NCBI GenBank assembly: GCA_015501595.1 | Contig: JADNRX010001188.1 | Coordinates: 1-13,014 of the forward strand | DNA from: Hymenopellis radicata | Lineage: Eukaryota > Basidiomycota > Agaricomycetes > Agaricales > Physalacriaceae | DNA length: 13,014 nucleotides | Reading direction: 5' to 3' | In this document: positions 1 to 8,191 of the stretch, in pieces | Position numbering within the stretch: the stretch's first letter is position 1 | How the letters are laid out: each line of letters begins with the position of its first letter | Made by a program: the position numbers and the translations under genes | The notes under the pieces: model-generated | Seen by the model: only the letters and a program-made list of their open reading frames with translations | The model's database searches: none | What the model was told of the DNA's origin: nothing

Positions 1-55
1 AAGTTCACAGATATCGGGTCACAAGCCGCGAACCTACGGTTGAAACGCTACAGTA
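1..55 (+). repeat. Left arm of 55-base inverted repeat
   Basis: This segment is the reverse complement of 4781-4836, with a single one-base indel near its outer end (CAGATATC here, CAGCATATC in the reverse complement of the right arm). The arm starts at window base 1, so the repeat may extend further left. Frame 1 is open from base 1 to 222 through the arm, so the arm could be former gag coding sequence rather than a dedicated transposon terminus. Confidence 0.9.
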
Positions 56-103
56 TGCCAATTCCGCCATCTACGCACACTGCATCTGCATCACCAGTAT
101 CCA

Positions 104-934
104 TTGTTTTTGACAATGACCACGAACGCCGTCCGTTATCATCCTCTAAGAGAGCGAATGCTGCTCAACGCGATGGCAAGGATACTAGTAACCGGTTCAA
201 TGATTCCTATGAAACGACCTGATGCGCCTATCGATAAAGGCAAAGCTCCAGTATCCAAACCTGTACCACCCACGAATCCACCGTCAACAAGGACTGACAC
301 GCAAGCACCAGGCACATCATCTGCACCTCAGCCTGCTAAACCGAAAAATGTTGATATTCCACCTCCCACAAACCCGATTAACCGTCAGGATGGCTGGAAA
401 AGGTCTGTTCGGTTCAAAGACGTCGAGATGAAGGACGACACGAAGCACGAGGCAAAAGATAAGCCCTCTCAGAGCGGACCCCAATACCGGATTACCTCTG
501 ATCTGCAAGAGAGTGTCGACTACAAGACGGTCTTTGGACGCATGATGGACAAGGAAGTTTCGGTACCCATCAAGGAACTGATTGGGATTTCGCCAGCATT
601 GCAGAAAATCCTGAGCGAGAGTACACGCCCAAGGCGCGAGTACACTACGCGTCAGGCATCATACTCTGCCGCGGAGCAGTGTGCGAGATACGATGAGGAG
701 GCTATGGACGACAATGACCATGAGATAGAGGTTATCTACGCCGATGGGACTAACGTCGAATCACCTTACCGTGGCACAACTCTCGTTGTCAACAATCAGG
801 ATATGGTATGGACCACAAACTTCATCCGTCGCAATGCCAGTACTATGCCTCTACCAGACAAACCCTTCCTTGCAATGGTTTACTGGATCTTTCACAGTCC
901 ATATCAACGACGTACCTTTCAAAGTCATGATTGA
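104..934 (+). pseudogene. Gag-like/linker region upstream of retropepsin (276 codons)
   Basis: The ORF has a proline-, threonine- and lysine-rich low-complexity N-terminal half (about residues 35-100). A more conserved-looking block follows (about 478-640), reading into a segment like EVSVPIKELIGISPALQK. In mushroom Ty3/gypsy proteins a block of this type precedes the aspartic protease and is, from memory, often labelled DUF4100. Its role is not known; it probably links Gag to protease. No CCHC zinc knuckle is visible. The last 20 or so codons (after about 875) are out of register: homology to the protease N-terminus continues in the next frame (+1). The Met at 104 may not be the real start, because frame 1 is also open from base 1 to 222. 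Confidence 0.6.
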
Positions 935-1337
935 CACTGGATCCGAACTCAATGTCTGCGATAACACCATTCCCAAACGCTGCGCCCTACCTCTTGACTA
1001 CGTCGGTTCGCACTGGTCGCTTAGCGGAATCCACGGAGATCCAGAACGACTTGAAGGGCTTTGCTCTAAAGTTGATTTCAAGATCGGCAGTCACGTCTTC
1101 CCCATAGGGATGTTTGTCTCCAAGAACGAAAGGATCCGAGCCTTTGACATCATTCTGGGACAGCCTTTCCTGCACTGGTTCGCAGGATCTATCGACTATG
1201 ATCGCTCGTCTTACGCTTCGCAAAGATGGAGAGCAGAGAGCTATGCCGACGTTGTCAATCGTTATCGTCAATCCAAACGACTCAAGAAACCAGACGGAGA
1301 TTCATGTCCCACGACCTGTCCACTCTGCTTGGATTGA
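744..1337 (+). pseudogene. Retropepsin-like aspartic protease domain of the retroelement
   Basis: This frame carries the catalytic aspartic protease signature DTGSEL at 933-950, preceded by the hydrophobic strand VMI. The second typical element, a hydrophobic stretch FDIILGQPFL ending in the flap-distal ILG triad, is at 1143-1172. Retropepsins act as dimers that cut the Gag-Pol precursor; each monomer gives one D-T/S-G. Sequence before about 870 is shadow reading: the native join is from the gag-like frame near 875. After 1290 the frame decays to a stop at 1337, while acidic linker sequence (EEVSDEDDDSED) continues in another frame to 1377. This suggests an additional small indel before the RT part. 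Confidence 0.75.
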
Positions 1338-1373
1338 AGAGGTGTCGGACGAAGATGATGATAGCGAGGATTT

Positions 1374-2222
1374 TTGATGCAGGAACGGAACACGAAGGTT
1401 TTCCGTTCCCATCCAGCCACGCTGGGGAGATCCTTCGAATGCTTAATGGGAAATCCTGAATATGCCGACTTTGATTCATTACTACATCTATCACCACCCG
1501 ACCAATACGACGTTCTTATCCATGACTATATCCGCACGAACGCTCTCAACCCGCAATCTCTACCTTCAACACCATGGACAGATCGTGCAGCAAGAGCCTA
1601 CACATCCAACAAACTTGCTGCATTAGGAGAACATCCAAAGAAAACTGGCCGCAAGTACAAGAACGAACATCAACGATATCGACCTGTACCAACTTACATG
1701 CCAGATCCAGCTGCTCAGATTTTTCAACCCATTCCTATACTGCCCGACACCATCCTACCAAGTCATCCTATCCCTTATGAGCATCAAACATACAATCCCC
1801 GCATCACCCGAGAACGTATGGAAGCTATGCTCGCCAAGTCTGATCTCACACCATTTCACAAGGAGGAAATTGACTTGCTTGTCCATGTCCTTCTTGCACG
1901 CTCTAACGCATTCGCCTTTCATATCTCAGAGAAAGGACTATTCAATCCAGCCTATTATCCCGACTATGTCATCCCAACAATCGAGCATACACCATGGCAG
2001 CGACCACCCATGAAACTACCTCGTGCAGTCATCAACGATGTCAGAGAAGAGATTCGGAGATGCGTCGCAATCGGAAAATTCGAACCCACGGTTTCGAGCT
2101 ATCGCTCACCAATGTTCACAGTAGCCAAGAAACCCGGATCCAAGCCACCTATACGCCTCATTCTAAATGTCGAAGAACTCAACGCTGTTACCGTTAGAGA
2201 CTCATCGTTACCCCCAACATAA
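1374..2222 (+). pseudogene. Pol linker and N-terminal part of reverse transcriptase
   Basis: The first 170 or so codons are a linker rich in Pro, His and Tyr, without a motif I can name. From about 1980 the fingers region of a Ty3-type RT begins: a proline-rich entry, then PMFTVAKKPG (about 2110-2139) and IRLILNVEELNAVT (about 2151-2192), equivalent to the conserved block ending in R-x-x-x-D/N-x-R-x-L-N. The frame hits a stop at 2220-2222, immediately after SLPP. RT continues without a gap one base earlier in register (frame of 2216 onward), so the ORF is a fragment split by a frameshift in a C run at 2211-2215. Whether the Met at 1374 was ever used as a start is unclear. Confidence 0.75.
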
Positions 2223-4504
2223 ACGACTTTGCCGAATCATATGTTGGTTACTCGGTCTATTTCCTCGGAGACCTCTTTTCTGGCTTTGATGCCTGTATGG
2301 TCAACGAGATCTCACGTCCAATGCAAGCATTCTCCAGCATAGAGGGAGCACTTCAACAGACTACACTCGTACAAGGATTCACAAACGCAATCCAAGAGTT
2401 TAGTCGCCGCGTGATGCACGCTCTGAAGAATGTTCGTGACCAGGATATTTGCGACAATTACATTGACGACTGCGGTGTTCGTGGTCCTCCAACTCGCTAT
2501 GGAGACCAAGCGATAGAAGACAATGCCCGCATACGCAGATTCTGGTGGGAATTCGTCGAACGAATTGACAAGTTCCTTGCCGCGCTGATCGCCGCCGGCA
2601 TCACCATCTCCGGAAGCAAAGCTGTTCTTGCAACACTTGAACTTAGCATCGCAGGATCCCTTGTAGCCCTTGCTGGTTGGATTCTACCACCTGACCTTAT
2701 CTCGAAAATCATTCAGTGGCCTATTCCCATCTCCGTCAGCGAGGTCCGCATGTTCCTCGGACTCGCTGGAGGAACTCATCGCTGGATTCGCAACTTTGCT
2801 ATGATTGTCAAACCACTCTCAGTCCTCTTACGAGATGAAGTACTATTCCAGATCACAGACGATGTCGTCAATGCTATTGACTACCTGAAGAAGAAGATAA
2901 CATCTGCGCCAATCCTAGCACGTCTCGACTATGAGAAAGCTCGCCTAGTTACACGTCCGCCTCGAGAAAGCGATGAAGGCCTTATGGTCCTAGGTGTTGA
3001 CTCGAGTTGGATGGGAGCAGGCTGGGTTCTTTATCAGATCTACGACAACCTGAAGAAGCCCGCAATGTTTGGATCATGCACCTTCAACTCCACTCAACAA
3101 AACTATGGCCAGCCCAAGTCAGAAGTCTTTGGCGTCTTCTGCGCGCTGAAAGACTGGCGTCACAGACTCTGGGGCGTACATTTTTGCCTAGAGCATGATG
3201 CTGTCTCCCTTGCCAAGATGCTGCGAGATCCTGATGATGTCCCTAACGCACCTATGTTGCGTTGGATTCACTGGATCGGTCTTTTCGACTTCGAAACCCA
3301 CCATGTTCCAGCAACGTCGCTGAAGATGGAAGATGCCCTCTCTAGAACACGAATTGATACAGATCATCCGAATGTTGCAGATGATGCAGAGGAATTCCTA
3401 GACGCCTATGATTTGGCGTACGGATCTCGCGAGCTTGTACCACCAGCACTACGTTTCCCAAAAGCTCTTATCGACTTCACACTTCACGCACTACAGATCA
3501 AGCACTCAAATCCCTTTGTGACACGGTGGAACAATGGCTCATTGCTGCCATTGTATCGCAGATCCTCAGCTATCAAATTCAATGATTCCAACTACTCCCA
3601 TTTCAGCTCTATACTCGCCAATCAATCCTATTCCCTATTCACGCATTCCGCACTTCGCAACACTCAACTGTGGAACATCAGAGCATGCCCAGAAGCACGC
3701 ACACCTTCAAGAATTGTGCGAACAGCTCTGCAGTACCTTCTCGGTGACGAAATGGTGACACTTGACACCTACATCTATGGTGCAGACATTGCAACAATCG
3801 CCCAGATGTCTGACAACCCTTGCACAGACACTCAGTCAGTTATCAAGGTCGGGGCAATCAAGACGTCAAAAGACGAACCTAGCCACCGATTTGGAACCCG
3901 AGATAGAGATGACGGACTCTACTGGGATGAACTGCGAGAATTTCTCCAGTCTGGAAGATATCCTAGCAGATTATCAACAGACACACAACGGCTACGCTTT
4001 CTACGACGCTCACGCCGCTTCATCATGTGGGACGGACGCATGTGGCTAGTACCCAAAGCCAACTCAGGAGCAATGCCACGAATCGTCATCACAGACCTTG
4101 GGAAGCGCGCTAAACTCATCGCTGATGCTCACCTTCAATGTGGTCATCGTGGCCGGGACGCCACTTATAAACTTTTGGTCGACAGAGTTTACTGGCCGAA
4201 CCTGTATGACGAGGTCGCCTGGTTCGTTCGCTCATGCATAGAGTGTCAGAAGCTCATGATTAGGCAACCGGTGCTTCCATACAATGAGTCCAAGACTGCT
4301 CCCCTACTACGCCACTTCGATCTAGACACCATCAAGATGCCAACCGGCACAGGAGGAGTCGAGTATATCATCCAGGCTATAGAACGCACAATCCTATGGC
4401 CAGAAGCCCGTGCTATCAAAGCTGCAAACGCAAAGTCAGTTGCCAAGTTCATCTATGAAGATATCATCTGCCGGTATAGCTGCGTACCTGTCATTACAAT
4501 GGAC
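2216..4504 (+). pseudogene. RT (palm), RNase H and integrase N-terminal domains
   Basis: The frame is open from about 2216 to a stop at 4855, but it is in register with the family only to about 4504. RT motif A, LGDLFSGFDA, has its catalytic Asp at 2270-2272. The active-site box YIDD is at 2459-2470. The thumb/connection region includes MFLGLAGGTHRWI near 2750. RNase H residues are present: Asp 2999, Glu 3122, Asp 3197 and Asp 3332 (in MEDALS). The integrase zinc domain is H-x4-H-x29-C-x2-C, with His at 4130 and 4145 and Cys at 4235 and 4244. The integrase core follows, with first Asp at 4325 (LDTIKMP) and second Asp at 4502 (MDG). All catalytic residues of RT and RNase H are therefore kept although the copy is broken elsewhere. 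Sequence after 4504 in this frame is non-homologous read-through. Confidence 0.85.
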
Positions 4505-4508
4505 GGAG

Positions 4509-4775
4509 CCTGGAAGCGAGTTCCAAGGCGAAGTCATCTTCCTCCTACGATCACTCTACAACTGTACCGTTATCATCTCGACTCCGTATCATCCTCAAGG
4601 AAACGCACCAGTGGAACGTGCACATCAACCACTGGTGACCGCGCTTTTCAAGTTAGCAGGAGACGCGAAAGGAAATTGGCCGTTATTCATTTGCGCAGTC
4701 TTGTTTGCAATGCGAACGACAGTCAGCCGTGCCACAGGTTTCTCTCCACAACACATACGAGATCAAGTCGTATGA
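4509..4775 (+). pseudogene. C-terminal part of integrase core, shifted frame
   Basis: This frame resumes integrase homology directly after the second catalytic Asp: GSEFQGEV, then STPYHPQGNAPVERAHQPLV. The catalytic Glu is at 4614-4616 in the typical HPQGN-x-x-x-E context. It continues to a stop at 4773-4775 after GFSP. Asp 4502 and Glu 4614 are separated by 109 bases. A canonical D-35-E spacing needs 105, so a four-base gain (GCCT at 4508-4511) accounts exactly for the frame change. Gypsy integrases normally continue for another one to two hundred residues (C-terminal domain); here the sequence runs into the inverted repeat at 4781, so that region is missing. Confidence 0.8.
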
Positions 4776-4780
4776 CGAAG

Positions 4781-4836
4781 TACTGTAGCGTTTCAACCGT
4801 AGGTTCGCGGCTTGTGACCCGATATGCTGTGAACTT
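4781..4836 (-). repeat. Right arm of the inverted repeat
   Basis: This is the reverse complement of 1-55 with one extra base. The inner edge (TACTGTAGCG) lies six bases after the stop of the integrase fragment; the outer edge is TGTGAACTT. The near-identity of the arms contrasts with the frameshifted interior, so the arms are either recently copied or under homogenisation. Confidence 0.9.
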
Positions 4837-4966
4837 ACAGCAAATAGGTTCGTAGACCCTTAAATTCCCTTATTTGGACAGGCCCGCTGCAGGTGGGACC
4901 TGAAATTTCTGCTTTTGGATGCCTGTGCCTGGCCAGGAGGCTCCGTGATGCAATATGCAATATGTA
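4837..4966. other. Spacer between inverted repeat and third arm copy
   Basis: This stretch holds no gene. It contains the motif TAGGTTCG (4847-4853, reappearing just beyond at 4967), a short direct repeat GGCTCCGTGA (about 4940 and 4983), and the tandem doublet ATGCAATATGCAATATG near 4950. The repeated fragments look like debris from rearrangement of the neighbouring arm sequence. Confidence 0.5.
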
Positions 4967-5029
4967 TAGGTTCGGTTCGTGGGGCTCCGTGACCCGATAT
5001 GAGAATATATGGTCGAAACGCTACAGTAT
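4967..5029. repeat. Scrambled third copy of the inverted-repeat arm
   Basis: The first half matches the right arm in its own orientation: AGGTTCG, then GTGACCCGATATG, ending at about 4998. The second half matches the left arm in its orientation: GAAACGCTACAGTAT, a 15-base identity to 42-56 of the window. The outer ends of the two arms are missing between the halves. The structure is what a head-to-head junction of two arms would leave after loss of its centre. Confidence 0.7.
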
Positions 5030-5841
5030 CACCGTACTCGCGAGGACTTTATCCCGATGAAGTTCCAAAGCCCTGGTTCACCGGGCAGAGTCTGAGAGAC
5101 TTCTACAACTGCACACGTGAATGCTATGCATACGGTTACCCGAAAAAACTATACGATGTTACCTTCTCAAACACGCCACCACGAGAAGGTATTCAGCTAT
5201 GCTCTGTCATCGACTCCACCCTATCCCTCACAAACTCCACCATCATGTCTCCATACGCAAACGATCACAACCACAGTGACTCCAATAAAACCCTATCCGA
5301 TGTCCCACCGTTTTCCCTCACCAAACTCGACTACTCTCGTCCTATAGTCGTCATTGACCACCGAGAACGTCGAGTCATCCTGCATGTTCGCGATCCGTTC
5401 CTGACGGGAAAGGAAATCTATGAATATTGTGCATTTGGTGATATTCCCAAGCGCTATGATGGGACAGGACACGACATCGACGCTATAGCATACCCGTTCA
5501 ACCTCAGCTATCTCGAGATGGTTGAAAGCCAAGTGGAGATCGTAGGACGAGATCTGTGGTGGGCGAAAAATGGTTTCAAATACGGCAATGGAAAATACTT
5601 TTATTGGGACCGACACGACAAATTACGGACGTACGGAGGAGAGCATGTCTTCACCTATAGGCAGTTTGACAGCGCCTTGAGGAAGATGGAGCGACTACTG
5701 GACAGGCGGTATTTTGATGGATTCGTGCTCGCACTCCACGAGCATTTGTACAATGCGATCCACACCGCTCCACATGTCAACGATCGATGGAGGCAAAAGC
5801 AAGTATGGACGTTCATTCCCACGGAGTATCCAAAAGGATAG
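4999..5841 (+). CDS. Uncharacterised protein, 280 codons
   Basis: I do not recognise this protein. The 280-residue ORF is uninterrupted and has the composition of a real globular protein. The first half has a Ser/Thr/Asn-rich stretch (about residues 70-100). The second half is rich in Tyr, Trp, Asp and Arg, with clusters such as DLWWAKNGFKYGNGKYFYWDRHD (about residues 187-209) and an amphipathic helix-like segment ALRKMERLLDRRYFDGFVLALHEHLYNAI (about 226-254). No signal peptide, membrane segment, zinc site or catalytic motif is evident. The first Met lies inside the scrambled repeat copy, so roughly the first ten residues may not be ancestral; the next in-frame Met is over 80 residues further on. 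It may be a retroelement accessory or gag-type protein, or a host orphan gene whose 5' end was replaced by the repeat. No good intron sites are needed. Confidence 0.55.
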   Translation: MRIYGRNATVSPYSRGLYPDEVPKPWFTGQSLRDFYNCTRECYAYGYPKKLYDVTFSNTPPREGIQLCSVIDSTLSLTNSTIMSPYANDHNHSDSNKTLSDVPPFSLTKLDYSRPIVVIDHRERRVILHVRDPFLTGKEIYEYCAFGDIPKRYDGTGHDIDAIAYPFNLSYLEMVESQVEIVGRDLWWAKNGFKYGNGKYFYWDRHDKLRTYGGEHVFTYRQFDSALRKMERLLDRRYFDGFVLALHEHLYNAIHTAPHVNDRWRQKQVWTFIPTEYPKG

Positions 5842-6104
5842 ATGCAATGATCAAGGGCTGCAATGATGCAGGTGACGACGAGGACATGGAAGCGTGAGAC
5901 GAGGTCGGGACGACCTCTATTTTCCTATGGTCACTATGGAAGAGTGCCGTACACGACACGTGGCACACGGACTTATCGGACTTAGCCGTGACGGACCAGA
6001 ACACTAGGACTATTATATTTCGCGAACGGTACAGACACGCCCTTAGCTATCACATGTTATACATTCCTACACTGACTCGGCACCCAAGAAAAATATGATA
6101 TTGA
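5842..6104. other. Non-coding stretch downstream of the unknown ORF
   Basis: No ORF or RNA gene is supported here. It contains one compact hairpin (5901-5917) and becomes A-rich near 6088-6100 (CAAGAAAAATATGA), just ahead of the possible LTR start at 6105. No clear poly(A) signal AATAAA is visible after 5841. Confidence 0.5.
5901..5917. repeat. Short hairpin, 7-base stem and 3-base loop
   Basis: GAGGTCG at 5901-5907 pairs with CGACCTC at 5911-5917 around GGA. It lies 60 bases after the stop of the unknown ORF. A role in 3' end formation is conceivable but not established for fungi; it may be chance. Confidence 0.5.
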
Positions 6105-6470
6105 TGTAGCGTAGCTAGCCCGTAGTAGTACTCGCCCGGACAGTATTACGCGCCCGGATCAGTCGATCACTATTTAACTACAAGCCTCATGTATTCTCAC
6201 CTCACCTTTGTACCACCACCTGGGTCAAAATCATATCTCTATCTACGAAATATCTACGCTAAGCTTATAGCTACGACGCGCACCGCGTATCCTCTTATCT
6301 CCTTCACGTGTACTTCAACTTCTCTCCCACATTCATCTTCCCGCGCGCTCGACTAGCGCGCTGTTTCCTCCGACAACTCCCTCATATCTTGTCCCGCGTG
6401 CCACGCACGCTACGCTGCGACAGCGTCAAATTGACTCATGCGCAAACCAGTGTTGTGTACCTGCTCTACA
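6105..6470 (+). repeat. Possible solo LTR (weak)
   Basis: The segment begins TGTAGCG and ends CTCTACA, giving a five-base TGTAG/CTACA terminal inverted repeat such as LTRs carry. It is 366 bases, normal for a fungal LTR, and contains a TATA-like TATTTAA near 6172 followed by a pyrimidine-rich stretch. Against it: no target-site duplication (flanks ATTGA and TCCAG) and no second copy in the window. It could be chance. Confidence 0.25.
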
Positions 6471-6827
6471 TCCAGCGAAGGTCCTTTTCTCGGAGCGCAT
6501 CACTGTTATACAAGGATACGCGAGGCTTCTCCTGCGCTGATCCTTGGCGCTTTCCAGATATGGTCGGCTGGTCGACGCTTCCAGGCGGCGTCACTGCAAA
6601 CCTATACATGACACGCTCCCGCACCTGTATGCAGAGCTCCCTTACTGACCCTCTGATAGGACCGGGCAGCTTCCTGCCAAGGATACACAGACTTCCTTCG
6701 CCGCATCTTTCCTTCTGTGGAGAATGAAGTACTAGCCTCCGTTTGTCAACCACTCTCAAGTCATAGTCAGTGCCAGTACAGCTCTAGTCTTTGTGACATG
6801 TGTACAGTCCTGATGTAGTTTGCCTCT

Positions 6828-6849
6828 GAGTATGAGTATGAGTATGAGT
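6828..6849. repeat. Microsatellite (GAGTAT)3.7
   Basis: Three perfect and one partial copies of the hexamer GAGTAT lie in a row, 22 bases in all. It is probably a slippage product. Confidence 0.9.
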
Positions 6850-6864
6850 TGGGGCTCACCAATC

Positions 6865-6884
6865 CCGTTGCATAATAGCAACGG
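6865..6884. repeat. Hairpin, 7-base stem and 6-base loop
   Basis: CCGTTGC at 6865-6871 pairs with GCAACGG at 6878-6884 around ATAATA. The stem is perfect. No U-run or gene end lies next to it, so no terminator role is claimed. Confidence 0.6.
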
Positions 6885-7351
6885 CAGAGGCTTCCGCGCT
6901 AGCATGTCCCGGCTACACGCCCGCGGTCGTCAAGCAGTGTCACATGTGAGTGGGCACTCAAGTTGCCGTCGTTTGCATACACCACTTGACGAGTGACGAG
7001 TAACTACCAGACCCCATGGCAGTCACTCCAATTAAGCCGGGTTTTGTGAACACGTCGGAGACGCACCACCCCAAACGAGCACACGAACGTTCCGAGGGCA
7101 ACAGCGTGTATTTTCAAGATGTTAATACAACCGCAGGATTGCGCGCTTTCGCTGGCTGCCTAGTATCGCTCCCTATAACACACACGGCGTGATCTGTCTT
7201 GGCCGCCTTGAAACAGAAGCCACAGAACAAGGGAGGCATTCCTCGTGCGTCTTAGACCCGAATTGTCCCGGTCAACGCCCGTGACAGCCCGCAGACGGCC
7301 TCCTATCAAGCTGGCCTCGTCGCTCCAGCAGCACACGACTTACAGACCGCC

Positions 7352-7597
7352 GCCGTCCTGGTGAGGAGTGCTATCCGCTCGAGGCGCACTTAGACGCCCC
7401 TCCATTGCAGCAGACAGAGAACCAGCCAAGGTGACACCCACGCAGTTTTCCTGACGAGCAGCGGCGCTCTCGTCGAGGCGGACTGGTGCGACTGTCCCTC
7501 CAGCTTCATTGCAGACTGGCACAACAAGCCAAGGTGACACCCACGCAGTCGTCCTGACGAGCAGCGGCGCTCTCGTCGAGGTGCACTGGTGCGATGA
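7352..7597. repeat. Degenerate direct repeat, unit about 103 bases
   Basis: A block beginning GCCAAGGTGACACCCACGCA at 7425 recurs at 7528. It continues through a shared CCTGACGAGCAGCGGCGCTC tract, then TCGTCGAGG and CACTGGTGCGA or its variant. Upstream of each lies a related CCCTCCA...TTGCAG tract (about 7398 and 7495). A more decayed copy of the 3' half precedes them (7352-7396, CCGTCCTGGTGAGGAG...CTCGAGGCGCACT). This gives two good copies and one partial. The unit is not a multiple of three, and reading frames through it stay open for only 60-90 codons, so coding is unlikely. Confidence 0.8.
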
Positions 7598-7600
7598 TGG

Positions 7601-8098
7601 TGGTTGATGGTTTTGTGAGGGGGTAAGTCAAGCCAATCTTCCATGTCACGGTAGATAGAAAATAGTATTTAGTCGTCGCTCCATGGCTACATGTAGGAAC
7701 TATGCTGTTGATCAATTGCCTCCCAACGAATGTATCCCAGAGCCGTAAGCTTGACGTAATGAAAACAGCCTTTCCTTCCAACCATCACCAGCTTTTCCCG
7801 TTGAAGTGGAAATTTCGAAAGATCTTCGCCCTTGAACAATAAGCTGAGCATCTTGTTTATCGAACAAAGGCTTCCAGCCATACAATTCAATCAGCCGGCG
7901 CAAAATCCTCTTCGACGCGACTCTCCCTACGCCCCAAATACGTTACTCGTTTTCCACAACGCTGCCTCTCTTCCATCATCGTAACCGCTCGTGGGATCGA
8001 TTTCAAGATCAAACTAAGTGTTCCCTTTTGTGTTAACAAAAACGAGTTAGGGTTTCCCTTGTTCTCGTCTGTTGTTCTCGCAGCCTTGTTCAAAGCTC
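7601..8098. other. Upstream region of the zinc-finger gene; possible minus-strand coding remnant
   Basis: No gene is firmly supported. On the minus strand, from about 7940 down to 7712, one frame reads RILRRLIELYGWKPLFDKQDA and onward to a stop without a good start. This looks more protein-like than its surroundings and could be an exon or remnant. Another minus frame (8135-7887) abuts it and overlaps the TATA box of the next gene. The segment 7980-8098 probably serves as the upstream promoter region of the gene starting at 8192. Confidence 0.3.
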
Positions 8099-8105
8099 TA
8101 TAAAG
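8099..8105 (+). promoter_or_regulatory. TATA box of the zinc-finger gene
   Basis: TATAAAG lies 93 bases before the ATG at 8192, a normal distance for a fungal gene with a 5' leader of about 60 bases. The leader is CA/CT-rich, as in basidiomycete genes. Confidence 0.55.
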
Positions 8106-8191
8106 CGGCATAACCGACCTCCCAGAACAACTCACCGATTTACACTCTTCGCCTGATCACATCCTCCGGCGACGACTTTCACGAAACACGA

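Larger units (their letters stand above)
1..4836 (+). mobile_element. Decayed Ty3/gypsy-like retroelement bounded by inverted repeats
   Basis: The order gag-like/linker, aspartic protease, reverse transcriptase, RNase H, integrase is that of Ty3/gypsy (Metaviridae-type) retrotransposons; integrase after RNase H excludes copia order. The coding sequence lies in several frames. Changes are needed near 875, near 1290-1374, at 2211-2216 and at 4508-4511, so the copy is almost certainly inactive. No direct LTR pair is visible; a 55/56-base inverted repeat (1-55 and 4781-4836) brackets the domains. The polyprotein ends soon after the integrase catalytic Glu, whereas relatives usually carry a longer C-terminal region, and no capsid or CCHC gag is seen at the left. 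The element is therefore truncated at both ends, or its gag lies left of the window. The class is certain from the motifs; the true borders are not. Confidence 0.85.
6471..7351. other. Gene-free stretch
   Basis: Nothing here reads as a conserved protein. Reading frames up to about 140 codons exist on both strands (for example + strand 6308-6727) but their composition is Arg/Ser/Pro-rich and haphazard, and they overlap each other. The stretch contains the GAGTAT microsatellite and one strong hairpin, annotated separately. Confidence 0.5.

Noticed and set aside
5293..5616. 107-codon minus-strand ORF inside the unknown gene
   Set aside because: It is a shadow of the longer + strand frame, without independent features.
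6308..6727. 139-codon + strand ORF
   Set aside because: Its Arg/Ser/Pro-rich composition looks random, there is no motif, a minus ORF overlaps it, and it crosses the possible LTR end.
7340..7781. Overlapping minus-strand ORFs of 66-91 codons
   Set aside because: They run through the 103-base repeat in different frames and share no family signal.
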